Assembly: GCF_900107645.1 (NCBI RefSeq)
Contig: NZ_FNQN01000012.1
Coordinates: 1-64,000, forward strand
Source of the DNA: Desulfuromusa kysingii
Lineage (GTDB): Bacteria; Desulfobacterota; Desulfuromonadia; Desulfuromonadales; Geopsychrobacteraceae
Reading direction: 5' to 3'
DNA: 64,000 bases
The notes under the pieces were generated by a model. The model saw nothing but the letters and a program-made list of their open reading frames with translations, was not told the origin of the DNA and did not search any database. Shown in pieces: positions 45,751 through 54,217 of the stretch. Position numbers and translations under genes: made by a program. Every line of letters begins with the position of its first letter. The first letter of the stretch is position 1.

Positions 45751-46954
45751 GTTGATTCTGGTCGCCTTGAAGAGCATCGCCCGCAACAAGATGCGTAGCC
45801 TGCTCACCATGCTCGGCATTATCATCGGCGTCGCCTCGGTGATCACCATGGTCGCCCTTGGGGAAGGATCTCAGGCCGATATCGAAGGGCAAGTCGCCTC
45901 CCTGGGGACCAACCTGCTGATGGTCCGACCGGGAAGTGTCAGCTCAGGTGGCGTGAGTGGCGGCGCTGGGTCGCGACCGAGTCTGACCATGGATGATGTC
46001 GCCCGATTGGAGAAATACGCGACGCAGTTACGCTGGGTTTCTGCCGAGATTCGTGCCAGCGGGCAAGTGATCGCCGGAAGCAACAACTGGAGCACCACAA
46101 TCAAAGGGGTTGCCCCCAACTACCTGTCGATCCGCAACTATGAGATGGAGAACGGTTCCTTCTTTACCGCCCGGGAGAGTAAAATGCGGGCTAAAGTCGC
46201 AGTACTCGGGAAGACGGTTGCCGACGAACTCTTCCCCGATCAAGACCCCGTCGGAGCGCGTCTGCGTATCCGCAATGTCCCCTTTAAAGTGATCGGTGTG
46301 ATGGCCGAAAAAGGGCAATCTGCCATGGGCAACGATCAGGACGATATCATCTTCGCTCCCGACAACACCGTGCTCTATCGCCTGAGTAACGGCAAAACGA
46401 TTCACGATATATCGGCAAGCGCCATCAGCTCCGAAACGATGGACGCGGCCAAGGAGGAGTTGACAGCGCTGCTCCGTTCTGAGCACCGCCTCGCCGCCAC
46501 TGCTGAGGATGATTTCGTCATCCGTGATCAGACTGAGATTGTCGCAATCGCCACCCGCGTGACTGGCACCCTAACCCTGCTGCTCAGCTCCATCGCCGGG
46601 GTTTCCCTGCTCGTCGGTGGGATCGGTATCATGAATATCATGCTGGTCTCTGTCACCGAACGCACCCGGGAGATCGGCATTCGTCTCGCCGTTGGCGCCC
46701 GCCCTCTTGATGTGTTAGCACAATTTCTTATCGAGGCCGCCATCCTCAGCCTGCTCGGCGGCTTGATCGGCATCCTATCCGGCTTAAGTGCCGCCTGGGG
46801 TGTTGGTAAATTGCTAGGTGTAAGCGCAGTGGTCAATCCCACTGTTGTGCTAATAACCGTGCTTTTTACCGGCGCTGTTGGGGTGTTCTTTGGTTTTTAT
46901 CCGGCGCGCAAAGCCGCTAATCTCAATCCGATCGATGCCTTACGCTATGAATGA
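45737..46954 (+). CDS. MacB-type ABC transporter permease
   Basis: The 405-residue permease overlaps the ATPase gene by 14 bases. Helix 1 (ARNKMRSLLTMLGIIIGVASVITMVALGEG) is followed by a 200-residue periplasmic MacB_PCD domain and an FtsX-like three-helix C-terminus (SIAGVSLLVGGIGIMNIMLVSVTERTREIGIRLAVGAR, final LNPIDALRYE). The glycine-rich GGVSGGAGSRP near residue 75 is typical. Mechanotransmission-type exporter without own transport channel. Confidence 0.93.
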   Translation: MRWHKLILVALKSIARNKMRSLLTMLGIIIGVASVITMVALGEGSQADIEGQVASLGTNLLMVRPGSVSSGGVSGGAGSRPSLTMDDVARLEKYATQLRWVSAEIRASGQVIAGSNNWSTTIKGVAPNYLSIRNYEMENGSFFTARESKMRAKVAVLGKTVADELFPDQDPVGARLRIRNVPFKVIGVMAEKGQSAMGNDQDDIIFAPDNTVLYRLSNGKTIHDISASAISSETMDAAKEELTALLRSEHRLAATAEDDFVIRDQTEIVAIATRVTGTLTLLLSSIAGVSLLVGGIGIMNIMLVSVTERTREIGIRLAVGARPLDVLAQFLIEAAILSLLGGLIGILSGLSAAWGVGKLLGVSAVVNPTVVLITVLFTGAVGVFFGFYPARKAANLNPIDALRYE

Positions 46955-47016
46955 TGCGAATGATCTATAGTGGGCTTTTAGCTGGAGGAGGATGGTTAGC
47001 TATTTCAATCCAATCG

Positions 47017-47709
47017 TCACGCGAGGGCTGTTTTTAGTGCTGCTTCAGCATGGATGACAGCGGTATCAAAAAGAGGGATATCACAATCGTCTTGGTGCAC
47101 AAGAAGTGGAATTTCGGTACAACCTAAAATTATTCCTTCGGCACCATTCTTTTTCATTTTATCGATGATAGATAAATATTGTCGTTTAGAACTTTCTAAA
47201 AATTGCCCTCGGACAAGCTCTTCGACAATGATCCTATGGATTATTTCTTGATCCTCTGCTACGGGGACAACTGTGGTTAAATTGTTGTTATCTAGCCTGT
47301 CAGTGTAGAAACCATCGGTCATTGTATACTTCGTCCCAAGGAGTCCGATTGTGGCAAGGTTTTTTGCTTTTATGGCCTCCACTGTCGCATCAATTAAATG
47401 GAGCAACGGCAAATCAATAGCCTGTTGCACGACGTCAAAAACCTTGTGCATGGTATTGGTTGCGATCAGCCCAAAATCAGCACCAGCTGTTTGTAGTTTC
47501 TCTGCAATGGTTATCATATCAGCGGCGATAAGATCCCACCGATTGGCGGCACGCCACTGATGATAATTTTCAAGATTAACACTATAGATGATTATTTCCG
47601 GATAACTGTAAGTTCCAAACATTTCTACAAACGAGCGGGTGATATGAAGGTAGTAACTGGCCGTTGATTCAGGACTGAGGCCTCCGATGATGCCTATTTT
47701 TTTACCCAT
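47017..47709 (-). CDS. Aspartate/glutamate racemase family protein
   Basis: About 231 residues from ATG 47707-47709 (MGKKIGIIGGLSPESTASYY), preceded by GGAA; a further ATG four codons upstream lacks a ribosome site. Both catalytic cysteine regions of the RacX/aspartate racemase family are examined: the first is ATNTMHKVFD, where the usual TNTxH is kept with T in place of Cys, and the second is ILGCTEIPLL with its Cys. E. coli YgeA-type broad racemases also have a TNTMHK motif. The reaction is probably amino-acid racemisation, substrate unknown. It is convergent with the MacB operon. Confidence 0.85.
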   Translation of the reverse strand: MGKKIGIIGGLSPESTASYYLHITRSFVEMFGTYSYPEIIIYSVNLENYHQWRAANRWDLIAADMITIAEKLQTAGADFGLIATNTMHKVFDVVQQAIDLPLLHLIDATVEAIKAKNLATIGLLGTKYTMTDGFYTDRLDNNNLTTVVPVAEDQEIIHRIIVEELVRGQFLESSKRQYLSIIDKMKKNGAEGIILGCTEIPLLVHQDDCDIPLFDTAVIHAEAALKTALA

Positions 47710-48281
47710 GACTTGTTCCATTACCGTTCTGTGGTTATTTGACAGATGACAAGACGGTAGAAAAAATTTCTGAGAAGATCCCCCGCAACCAAAGATGTTT
47801 TTTTAACATCATCTCCTCAGTTATGCGATCAATTTTTAACGTCTCTCCCCGTGTGACACCGCAGGAATGGAATCACTGATTTACGAACAAAAGCGGCAAA
47901 TGTTTGAGGGCTTTAGCCCGAGTTTTTGCCGTTCCTCAAAGCAGCGGTGGAATGGAGGGAACCCGCAGGGCAAGGAGTTCGGGTGCCCTTTTCTGCTTAC
48001 TCTTTTGTGGCATGACAAAAGAGTGAGGCGGCGATCAGGGCCGCAACCCTGTGACTTTTATTTTTCTTGAATTGTGTTTCAGAGCTTGTTGGATCAATCG
48101 TTTTTGCAACTGTTGAGAGAACCGGTGGGTCTCGTCCCGCCAGACGAGAGACTTTTCTATCACGAGATAGAAAAGTATCCAAAAGAGGTCGCCCCGATAC
48201 CAGCGCCTGCCAAGGCAGGTTTCTTCCACTCCACAAACCGGCGATGCATCCGCCAACAGCCACTGGTTATGTGATAGTCGT
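47710..48281. other. Palindrome-rich gene-free spacer, candidate interspersed repeat
   Basis: 572 bases without a credible gene. From about 47865 to 48180 there are four strong hairpins: CGGCAAA...TTTGCCG (47894-47931) enclosing GGGC/GCCC, ACTCTTTTGT-GGCATG-ACAAAAGAGT (47999-48024), CTCGTC/GACGAG (48131-48148) and ACTTTTCTATC-ACGA-GATAGAAAAGT (48151-48176). The sequence resembles multicopy intergenic elements that occur in several proteobacterial genomes; copy number cannot be seen in this window. Confidence 0.5.
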
Positions 48282-48683
48282 TCAATCTGGAAGCCCCTCA
48301 AACTTTGGCACCTGCTCTAACTTCTCATCCCAACCAGCTTTGCTGGATGAAAAGATGTGCGCTGTTGGCAGCATAGATATTTCCGTGTCCAAGCACCCTG
48401 CGGGAACGACGAGCAAGCCTGGGATCTGAGTGTTTGGCAATGCTGAGCCACACAGTTTACAAAAGCTTTTGTTATGACGAGTGCCTGGAAGCGTAAAGGA
48501 AGTCACAGCATCTGCACCCGACCGCCAGACCAATTTAGCTGACTGTGAGAATAGATTTGCCGCATGAGCCGAACCGGTATCTTTTTGGCAATGCTGACAA
48601 TGACACAGGTAAAAGCTATCGAAGTCACCTTTGACCTCAAAGCTCACAGTGCCACACAGACAAGAACCGAAGTGATCAGTCAT
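48282..48683 (-). CDS. CENP-V/GFA-family zinc-binding protein (integron cassette gene)
   Basis: The 133-residue protein has the Mss4-like GFA fold: GSCLCGTVSFEV, LCHCQHCQKDTGSAHAANLF and SFCKLCGSALP, with all zinc cysteines present. The family includes glutathione-dependent formaldehyde-activating enzyme, but most members are of unknown function and are very common in integron cassettes. ATG 48681-48683 has GGGAGGA. It follows an attC core (48714-48766), so it starts a cassette; no complete attC is visible past its stop, where the palindrome-rich spacer begins. Confidence 0.88.
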   Translation of the reverse strand: MTDHFGSCLCGTVSFEVKGDFDSFYLCHCQHCQKDTGSAHAANLFSQSAKLVWRSGADAVTSFTLPGTRHNKSFCKLCGSALPNTQIPGLLVVPAGCLDTEISMLPTAHIFSSSKAGWDEKLEQVPKFEGLPD

Positions 48684-48713
48684 CAAATTCCTCCCATGAC
48701 CTGTGGATGAAAT

Positions 48714-48766
48714 GCACTTAACGCCGCGTTCACTGGCTTGTCCGGTGCAACGCTTTGTTATGGTCT
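48714..48766 (-). other. attC recombination site A (after the R-M gene)
   Basis: The plus strand reads TAAC-GCC-GCGTT-CAC, an 11-base loop, then GTG-C-AACGC-TTT-GTTA. The arms pair perfectly except for one extrahelical base, which is how integron integrases recognise the folded site. The minus-strand right core is GTTAAGT, matching GTTRRRY. It begins 2 bases past the R-M gene stop codon, the standard cassette layout. Confidence 0.85.
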
Positions 48767-48768
48767 GA

Positions 48769-51330
48769 TTATCCAAGCGTATTGAGCAGTGACGTTAATG
48801 ACTCATCACTGTCTTTAATTGATGCCTCTAACTCGTCTATGGAACGGATAACCTGCAAACCGATTTTATTTACTATCTTTTTTGATTTTGGCACTGGTAC
48901 AGGTATCTCGCCAATGACATCTGGCTCCAAATGCTCTTGGTTCGTTCCATATGCACTTTTAAGCATCAGGCTTTGACCAATTTCACTCTTTAAAAACTGA
49001 TACACATACCCCCTAAGAGCAAGATCATCTATCACTACTCGTATGAGGTTATTAGTTGCAACATGGCCATCATGCTGATTGAGTGCATATGTAACGCGCC
49101 CGAGAGTTCCTGAATCTGAAATTAAAATATACCCTTTACTAATAGTAAGCTTTTCAAGGTGAGCTTTGGTTTGCTTGTTGGCGACTGCCTCATCCAGATA
49201 TTTTACATTGTCAGAATTTAGCTGAGTTAGTGCGGTCCCTGTAAAATATTTTCGGATAGTAGGCCCCTCTGTAACCCCAACTTCTGCATATGGTCTCTTA
49301 AATCTAGGCCCGTTAAAAACCAACCCAAGGTCAGCCAAACGGTGAATTTCAAAGTCATCACTATCTCCAAGCTTCAGCACCTTTTCAAAGGCCGCATTAT
49401 GTTTTGGCAAGTACTGAATTGGGTTAAACGAGTAACTATCTGTTTTAATTGAATCTATATCGACGGAGAATCTGAATGCGCTATCTTCGAGGGTACCAGC
49501 ATTAAACTTTTTGAAATCATCTGCAATTACAGACAAATCCTGATCTATAAGAAATCCACCATTTACAACAACCGGCCTACCTTCTGAATCCCTCTTGAAA
49601 ATTGGGACACCACGGCTTGTTTGGCCAATTTTGTTGGAAATGGCCATGTAGACTTTGTATTTCTTTGGTGCCTTTTTATCCTTTTTCCTCAGAAAAATAA
49701 CAGAAGCTTTTGACCCACAAAATGGCTCGAAAGTATCTTCGTGGAGATTAACAACGGACAACAATTGAGTTTTCTCTAAAACCCACTTTCTTATACTTAG
49801 TGCCTCTCGATTATCTAATTGTCCTTTAGCCATTACTATTCCTAAAACCCCACCTGGCTTCAACCATCGGACACACTTTTCCAAGAATAATATTTCCGGT
49901 GCAAGCCCTTGCTTAGAATTAAGTTTATCATCGAATTCAATTTTCCCGTCTTCGGACGTAGACCATACATATCCATTATCATACTGAGCAAGAATTGTTG
50001 GTTCTTTGATTCTTAGATCATGTCCAGCACCAAAAGGAGGGTTTGTTAGAATAACTGTGGGCTTCTCAAGCCCTGCCTTTTCTTGAAAACTCGCTGATAG
50101 TTTTTCAACAGAATCTAGGCTATTTGCCTGCTGTATACCCCCATGCCCATCTTTTCCAATAAGCATGTTTGCTTTTGCGATCTTTACTAACTTTGGAGAT
50201 ATATCCAAACCAAATAGTTGGTGGACAACATTACGCTTCAATATTTCTTTAGCTGAATCAGATCTTTTAGAATTATCTATTTTCTTGAAAATATAGTTCA
50301 TAGATGTAATCAAGAAACCTGCTGAACCACAAGAAGGATCTAATATTACTGACTTGTCATCTGGGTCTAGCATTTTCACCATCATATCTACGACTAGTCG
50401 ATTAGTGAAAAATTGACCACGTTCTCCTTTTAGATGAGACGCCACATAAACTTCATATGCAGTACCAATAACATCGTGATCTGCATCTAAAAAAGAGTAT
50501 TGCTGTAGATGAGATATGACAGTTGCAAGCTGATTATCTGATGCGGTAATTTTTTCATGTTCAGTAAAAACATCAGGATATTGCTCTTTTACAGCAGAGA
50601 AAAGCTGTCTTACACGAGAGCATGCGGATTTTTTTAAATTATCATCTTCAAACTCTTCTGGAGTTATATAAAACTTACATTCTTCATCAGCGCTAGATTC
50701 ATCTTCTCTTTTGGCTAGAATTATACGAACCATGTCTAGCGCTACATCTTCAGAATCAATTCCGGTTCTATAAATAGCGTTGTGGCATCGCTTAAAAGCT
50801 AATTTCAAGTCTACAGGAGGTATAAGTTCTGACTTGGTAAAGCGTCCAATACTGTCCCATGTTCTTCCATATCTCGGTATTCCGATCCACTTTAATACAT
50901 TATTGCTATATGCATCTTTCTTGAAATAGACAATTTTTTCACCATTCGTCCAAAAGCCACCATCAGCTGACGTTGAAGATATATAACCGAGTAACTGACC
51001 GTCCGGTTCCTTTTCATTTGGTGCCTTGACTTCGATAATGAGCTTGATCTGGCCTTGATCATTTTCTACGCAAGCTTGTTTACTTTCATAGATAATTATG
51101 TCGGCTCTTTTCTTTTGCCGTCCCATGTTAATAGTCCGCTCATGCGCAATTAACTCCTTGGGGTAACCCATTTCTTCATGGAGAATATGAGTTGTTTTCT
51201 GACGAACTCGCTCTTCAGGTTTATTTTCGCGAGTTTTTTCTGATTCCAAGTAATCAACTATTTGACCTTTTTCATTCAATGGCACTTGGAATTCTTGGGC
51301 TTCAAGCCACTTATCAATTTCTGCTGACAT
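48769..51330 (-). CDS. Single-chain restriction-modification enzyme (nuclease-N6-MTase-specificity)
   Basis: The 853-residue protein joins three functions. Residues about 35-150 form a type I R-subunit-like N-terminal domain with a PD-(D/E)xK nuclease site (Asp77...Glu100-Val-Lys102, preceded by KKRAD). Residues about 285-560 are an HsdM-like N6-adenine methyltransferase with AdoMet motif DPSCGSAG (331-338) and catalytic NPPF (430-433). The last 230 residues look like an HsdS half target-recognition domain (GYILISDSGTLGRVTYAL; ending EIPVPVPKSKK). No helicase motor is present, so type I translocation is excluded; type IIG-like behaviour is likely. Base composition is lower in GC than its neighbours. 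It is an integron cassette gene. Confidence 0.85.
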   Translation of the reverse strand: MSAEIDKWLEAQEFQVPLNEKGQIVDYLESEKTRENKPEERVRQKTTHILHEEMGYPKELIAHERTINMGRQKKRADIIIYESKQACVENDQGQIKLIIEVKAPNEKEPDGQLLGYISSTSADGGFWTNGEKIVYFKKDAYSNNVLKWIGIPRYGRTWDSIGRFTKSELIPPVDLKLAFKRCHNAIYRTGIDSEDVALDMVRIILAKREDESSADEECKFYITPEEFEDDNLKKSACSRVRQLFSAVKEQYPDVFTEHEKITASDNQLATVISHLQQYSFLDADHDVIGTAYEVYVASHLKGERGQFFTNRLVVDMMVKMLDPDDKSVILDPSCGSAGFLITSMNYIFKKIDNSKRSDSAKEILKRNVVHQLFGLDISPKLVKIAKANMLIGKDGHGGIQQANSLDSVEKLSASFQEKAGLEKPTVILTNPPFGAGHDLRIKEPTILAQYDNGYVWSTSEDGKIEFDDKLNSKQGLAPEILFLEKCVRWLKPGGVLGIVMAKGQLDNREALSIRKWVLEKTQLLSVVNLHEDTFEPFCGSKASVIFLRKKDKKAPKKYKVYMAISNKIGQTSRGVPIFKRDSEGRPVVVNGGFLIDQDLSVIADDFKKFNAGTLEDSAFRFSVDIDSIKTDSYSFNPIQYLPKHNAAFEKVLKLGDSDDFEIHRLADLGLVFNGPRFKRPYAEVGVTEGPTIRKYFTGTALTQLNSDNVKYLDEAVANKQTKAHLEKLTISKGYILISDSGTLGRVTYALNQHDGHVATNNLIRVVIDDLALRGYVYQFLKSEIGQSLMLKSAYGTNQEHLEPDVIGEIPVPVPKSKKIVNKIGLQVIRSIDELEASIKDSDESLTSLLNTLG

Positions 51331-51402
51331 ACTCTGCCTTATTTATGTAAAAGTGTTTTGATTATACGTTTTCTCTAGCTACAGAGCGATGAGTCTTTTA
51401 GA

Positions 51403-51480
51403 GCCATAACGCCTTAATAACCGGCGCAGCTTTGCTGCGTCCGGCGCTGTAGGCGCGTAGTTGATTGAATTGTTAGGTGA
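51403..51480 (-). other. attC recombination site B (after the membrane protein gene)
   Basis: The plus strand reads TAAC (51407-51410), GCC, TTAATAAC, a GC-rich imperfect hairpin (CCGGCGCAGC-TTT-GCTGCG), then GTT-G-ATT-G-AA and GTTA (51472-51475). TTAATAAC pairs with the right arm once two G bases are looped out, the classic extrahelical bases of attC. On the minus strand the left core ACCTAAC matches RYYYAAC, and the TAA stop of the preceding gene lies in it. Confidence 0.87.
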
Positions 51481-52177
51481 TTCTGCGAGCAAAATCAGCA
51501 GACCGTTTAATAATAAAATTACGAATTTCAAATAGTTCATTTATTCCGAGGATTTCTCGAACGCTTTCCTTAACATTCTCAACTGCCAACTCTTCTTTAT
51601 GATCAGGGGCTTCTTCTTTTAATTTTTCCATCCCCATTACATTCGCAAAAACATTGTATGATTCATCAAGAGCTTTGCTTCTCGCTTCATCTCTTGTGCC
51701 TCGTAGGGCGTTAACAAGATGAGTTTTTACCCCGATCTCATTGATTGCGTTTTCAAATGGTTCTAGCTCTAGTGCCACTGATTTTGGTATCCAAGCTGCG
51801 TACTCGCGTTTTAATGCAAATAATTTGTAAGCGCACTCCATCGCCTTTTCAGTCGGCCCTTCTCGAAACAGTACCCCGACTGTCTCATGCACCTCGGATA
51901 GATAGGCCTCGCAAAAGGCAACATGCTTATCAAAAGCAACTGTCGACATATGAGATGAAGCCCCTAATGAAAATACATGTTGATCCGTTTGCAAATGTTT
52001 CTGTTTTTCAAAAGCAGCTGAATCTCTAGCAATTTGAAATAGCGCACCTACCAAAGCGCCGACACCGGGCACAACAATCATGCCGGATATGAACTCAGAA
52101 ACTGGCGCAAAGGATGCAGCTGCAATAGACGCAACAAACACTATCGACAGACTTAGATAAATCGTCCAGTTTTTCAT
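51473..52177 (-). CDS. Membrane-anchored protein of unknown function (integron cassette gene)
   Basis: I do not recognise this protein of about 234 residues. Two hydrophobic segments lie near the N-terminus (about 5-26 and 30-49, the second with PGVGALVGALF), followed by a long helical cytoplasmic-type domain rich in charged residues (AFCEAYLSEVHETVGVLFREG; ALKREYAAWIPKSVALELEPF). ATG 52175-52177 follows AGGTGA, which is itself part of the GTTAGGTG recombination core at 52181-52188. The stop codon overlaps attC site B. Such orphan membrane proteins are common cassette cargo. Confidence 0.7.
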   Translation of the reverse strand: MKNWTIYLSLSIVFVASIAAASFAPVSEFISGMIVVPGVGALVGALFQIARDSAAFEKQKHLQTDQHVFSLGASSHMSTVAFDKHVAFCEAYLSEVHETVGVLFREGPTEKAMECAYKLFALKREYAAWIPKSVALELEPFENAINEIGVKTHLVNALRGTRDEARSKALDESYNVFANVMGMEKLKEEAPDHKEELAVENVKESVREILGINELFEIRNFIIKRSADFARRIT

Positions 52178-52180
52178 ATT

Positions 52181-52188
52181 CACCTAAC
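52181..52188 (-). other. Integron core site GTTAGGTG at the array's first boundary
   Basis: The minus strand reads GTTAGGTG, a GTTRRRY core placed at the 5' boundary of the first cassette, just as at the other two cassette starts (GTTATGGC and GTTAAGTGC). No folded attC arm lies upstream, so it may be an attI-type or truncated site. Confidence 0.6.
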
Positions 52189-52198
52189 GATAAATAGA

Positions 52199-52350
52199 CA
52201 GATCTGTATAAAACCGTAAACAAAGACACAAATTTGTCTGCCTATCCCATTAAATAAAAGACCTGAAAAGCCAATATAAATACCTAGTATATCGGCTTTT
52301 TTTCAGATCGCATGTGACTTTGGCAGTCAAATATGGACAGACCTGTCTAA
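52199..52350. promoter_or_regulatory. Palindromic boxes between glmS and the cassette array
   Basis: ACAGATCTGT (52199-52208) is a perfect palindrome, and GACAG-AC-CTGTC (52336-52347) is a related dyad. ACAAATTTGT at about 52231 is a third. The similar ACAG...CTGT ends suggest repeated operator half-sites, but no regulator can be named. This spacer also should provide the promoter for the first cassette. Confidence 0.35.
52266..52303. terminator. Terminator downstream of glmS
   Basis: AAAAGCC-A-ATATA and TATAT-C-GGCTTTTTTT form a stem with one internal mismatch and a 9-base loop. The T-run is stronger on the plus strand but TTTT is present on the minus strand too, 67 bases past the glmS stop. 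Confidence 0.6.
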
Positions 52351-52369
52351 AATGAGCTAAAAGTCACCC

Positions 52370-54199
52370 TTATTCAACCGTCACACTTTTGGCCAGATTT
52401 CTCGGCTGATCGACATCGGTCCCCTTCAGAACTGCGATATGATATGCCAGCAGTTGCATCGGGATGGAGGTGAGGATGGGCATCAGATCGTCTGTTGTTT
52501 GCGGGACCTGGATCAAGGTGTCGACTTTGCCTTGCAAACCACTCTCTTCGCCACTGGTGATTGCGATCACTTTCCCACCGCGGGCGCAGACCTCTTCCAT
52601 ATTGGAAACAACTTTGTCATAGATATTATTCTGCGGCACCAGTACCACCACCGGCAAATTCTCGTCGATCAGAGCGATAGGGCCGTGCTTCATCTCTCCA
52701 GCTGGATAGCCTTCGGCATGGATATAGGAGATTTCTTTGAGCTTCAGAGCCCCTTCAAGGGCAATCGGATATTGGTTCCCACGACCTAAGTAGAGAAAAT
52801 CACGGGCGTTCATAGAATCCCGTGCAATTTTCTCGATCTGTTCATCAAGCTCTAAGGTCTCTTCGAGTTTGCGCGGCAGCGCCAACAAATCTTCTACTTT
52901 GTCACGACAACTGTCCGCGGTTAACGTTCCGCAGGATCGGCCCAATTTTAAAGCGAGTAAATAGAGAGCGACAAGTTGGGTGGTAAAAGCTTTGGTTGAA
53001 GCCACACCGATTTCAGGTCCAGCGTGGGTATAAATAACCCCGTCACTTTCGCGAGCGATGGATGAATCAACCACGTTACAGATACAGACTGATTTTCCAC
53101 CCTTCCCTTTTGCCTCACGCAATGCGGCAAGCGTATCTGCGGTTTCACCACTTTGACTGATTAATATGGTCAGACTTTTATCGGTGACAATCGGATCGCG
53201 ATAACGGAACTCGCTGGCGATATCAATCTCAACCGGAATCCGCGCCAGCTTTTCGATATAAAATTTGCCGACCAGACCGGCATGCCATGAAGTACCGCAG
53301 GCAATGATAAAAATTTTATCCAGACCGGCAAGTTGTGCGTCGCTGAGGCCAAAATCTTCAAGATAGATATTACCCTCTTCACTCTGCAACCGTCCGGCAA
53401 TGGTATCGGCCAGGGCGCGGGGCTGCTCATAGATCTCTTTAAGCATAAAATGCTTGTAGCCCCCCTTCTCGGCCATGAGCGGGCTCCAGGTGATCGTTTT
53501 ACTCTGCTTGGCGACGGGCTGTCCGACAAGATCAGTCACCCACATTTTTTCCGGGGTAAAGACGGCGATTTCACCATCTTCAAGAAAGATCATCTCCCGG
53601 GTATGCGACAACATAGCGGGGATATCAGAAGCGACAAAGTATTCCCCCTGTCCCTGACCTACGACTAACGGCGATCCCAACTTGGCAGCAATCAGCTTAT
53701 CCGGCTCATCATTACAAAGGATGGCAACAGCATAAGCACCTTTGACTTCTGCCAATGCCAATTGGACGGCGGTTTCAAAATCATCACATTGGCGGAAATG
53801 TTCTTCGACCAGATGGGCAATAATTTCAGTATCGGTCTCCGAACAAAAGTTATGTCCAAGCCCTTGCAATCGTTCCTTTAATTTCAGATAGTTTTCTATA
53901 ATCCCATTGTGGACAACGACAATATTTCCGGCCCTATGCGGATGAGCATTGATCTCTGAAGGACGGCCATGCGTTGCCCAACGGGTATGGCCGATTCCCC
54001 GGCTCCCTATCGCAGGTTGTTCGCGGAGAATATTTTCCAGATTGATCAGCTTACCTTCGGCCCGGCGAATTTGTGGCTCCCCACCGTTGAGGGTGCAAAT
54101 TCCTGCCGAATCATAACCCCGATACTCAAGACGTCGTAAACCTTCGATAATAATAGGAGACGCATCCTGCTTTCCAATGTAACCAACGATTCCACACAT
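52370..54199 (-). CDS. glmS: Glutamine-fructose-6-phosphate aminotransferase
   Basis: GlmS makes glucosamine 6-phosphate for peptidoglycan and lipopolysaccharide. The 609-residue protein begins MCGIVGYIG with the N-terminal nucleophile Cys2, carries GHTRWATHG and [11 protein letters not shown] in the glutaminase domain, two SIS domains ([64 protein letters not shown]) and the C-terminal [13 protein letters not shown]. Length is standard. It lies 18 bases after glmU, so the two steps are probably coexpressed. No glmS ribozyme is expected or seen. Confidence 0.97.
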   Translation of the reverse strand: MCGIVGYIGKQDASPIIIEGLRRLEYRGYDSAGICTLNGGEPQIRRAEGKLINLENILREQPAIGSRGIGHTRWATHGRPSEINAHPHRAGNIVVVHNGIIENYLKLKERLQGLGHNFCSETDTEIIAHLVEEHFRQCDDFETAVQLALAEVKGAYAVAILCNDEPDKLIAAKLGSPLVVGQGQGEYFVASDIPAMLSHTREMIFLEDGEIAVFTPEKMWVTDLVGQPVAKQSKTITWSPLMAEKGGYKHFMLKEIYEQPRALADTIAGRLQSEEGNIYLEDFGLSDAQLAGLDKIFIIACGTSWHAGLVGKFYIEKLARIPVEIDIASEFRYRDPIVTDKSLTILISQSGETADTLAALREAKGKGGKSVCICNVVDSSIARESDGVIYTHAGPEIGVASTKAFTTQLVALYLLALKLGRSCGTLTADSCRDKVEDLLALPRKLEETLELDEQIEKIARDSMNARDFLYLGRGNQYPIALEGALKLKEISYIHAEGYPAGEMKHGPIALIDENLPVVVLVPQNNIYDKVVSNMEEVCARGGKVIAITSGEESGLQGKVDTLIQVPQTTDDLMPILTSIPMQLLAYHIAVLKGTDVDQPRNLAKSVTVE

Positions 54200-54217
54200 A
54201 GTTTTCTCCTTCAGAAC

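Noticed and set aside
47867-48429. Several overlapping short frames in the palindrome-rich spacer
   Set aside because: They are produced by the inverted repeats and run antisense into the GFA gene; no codon signal or start site supports them.
52190-52369. Integron integrase or a full attI site
   Set aside because: The interval is too short for intI, and only a single GTTRRRY core is seen, so I report a core site only.
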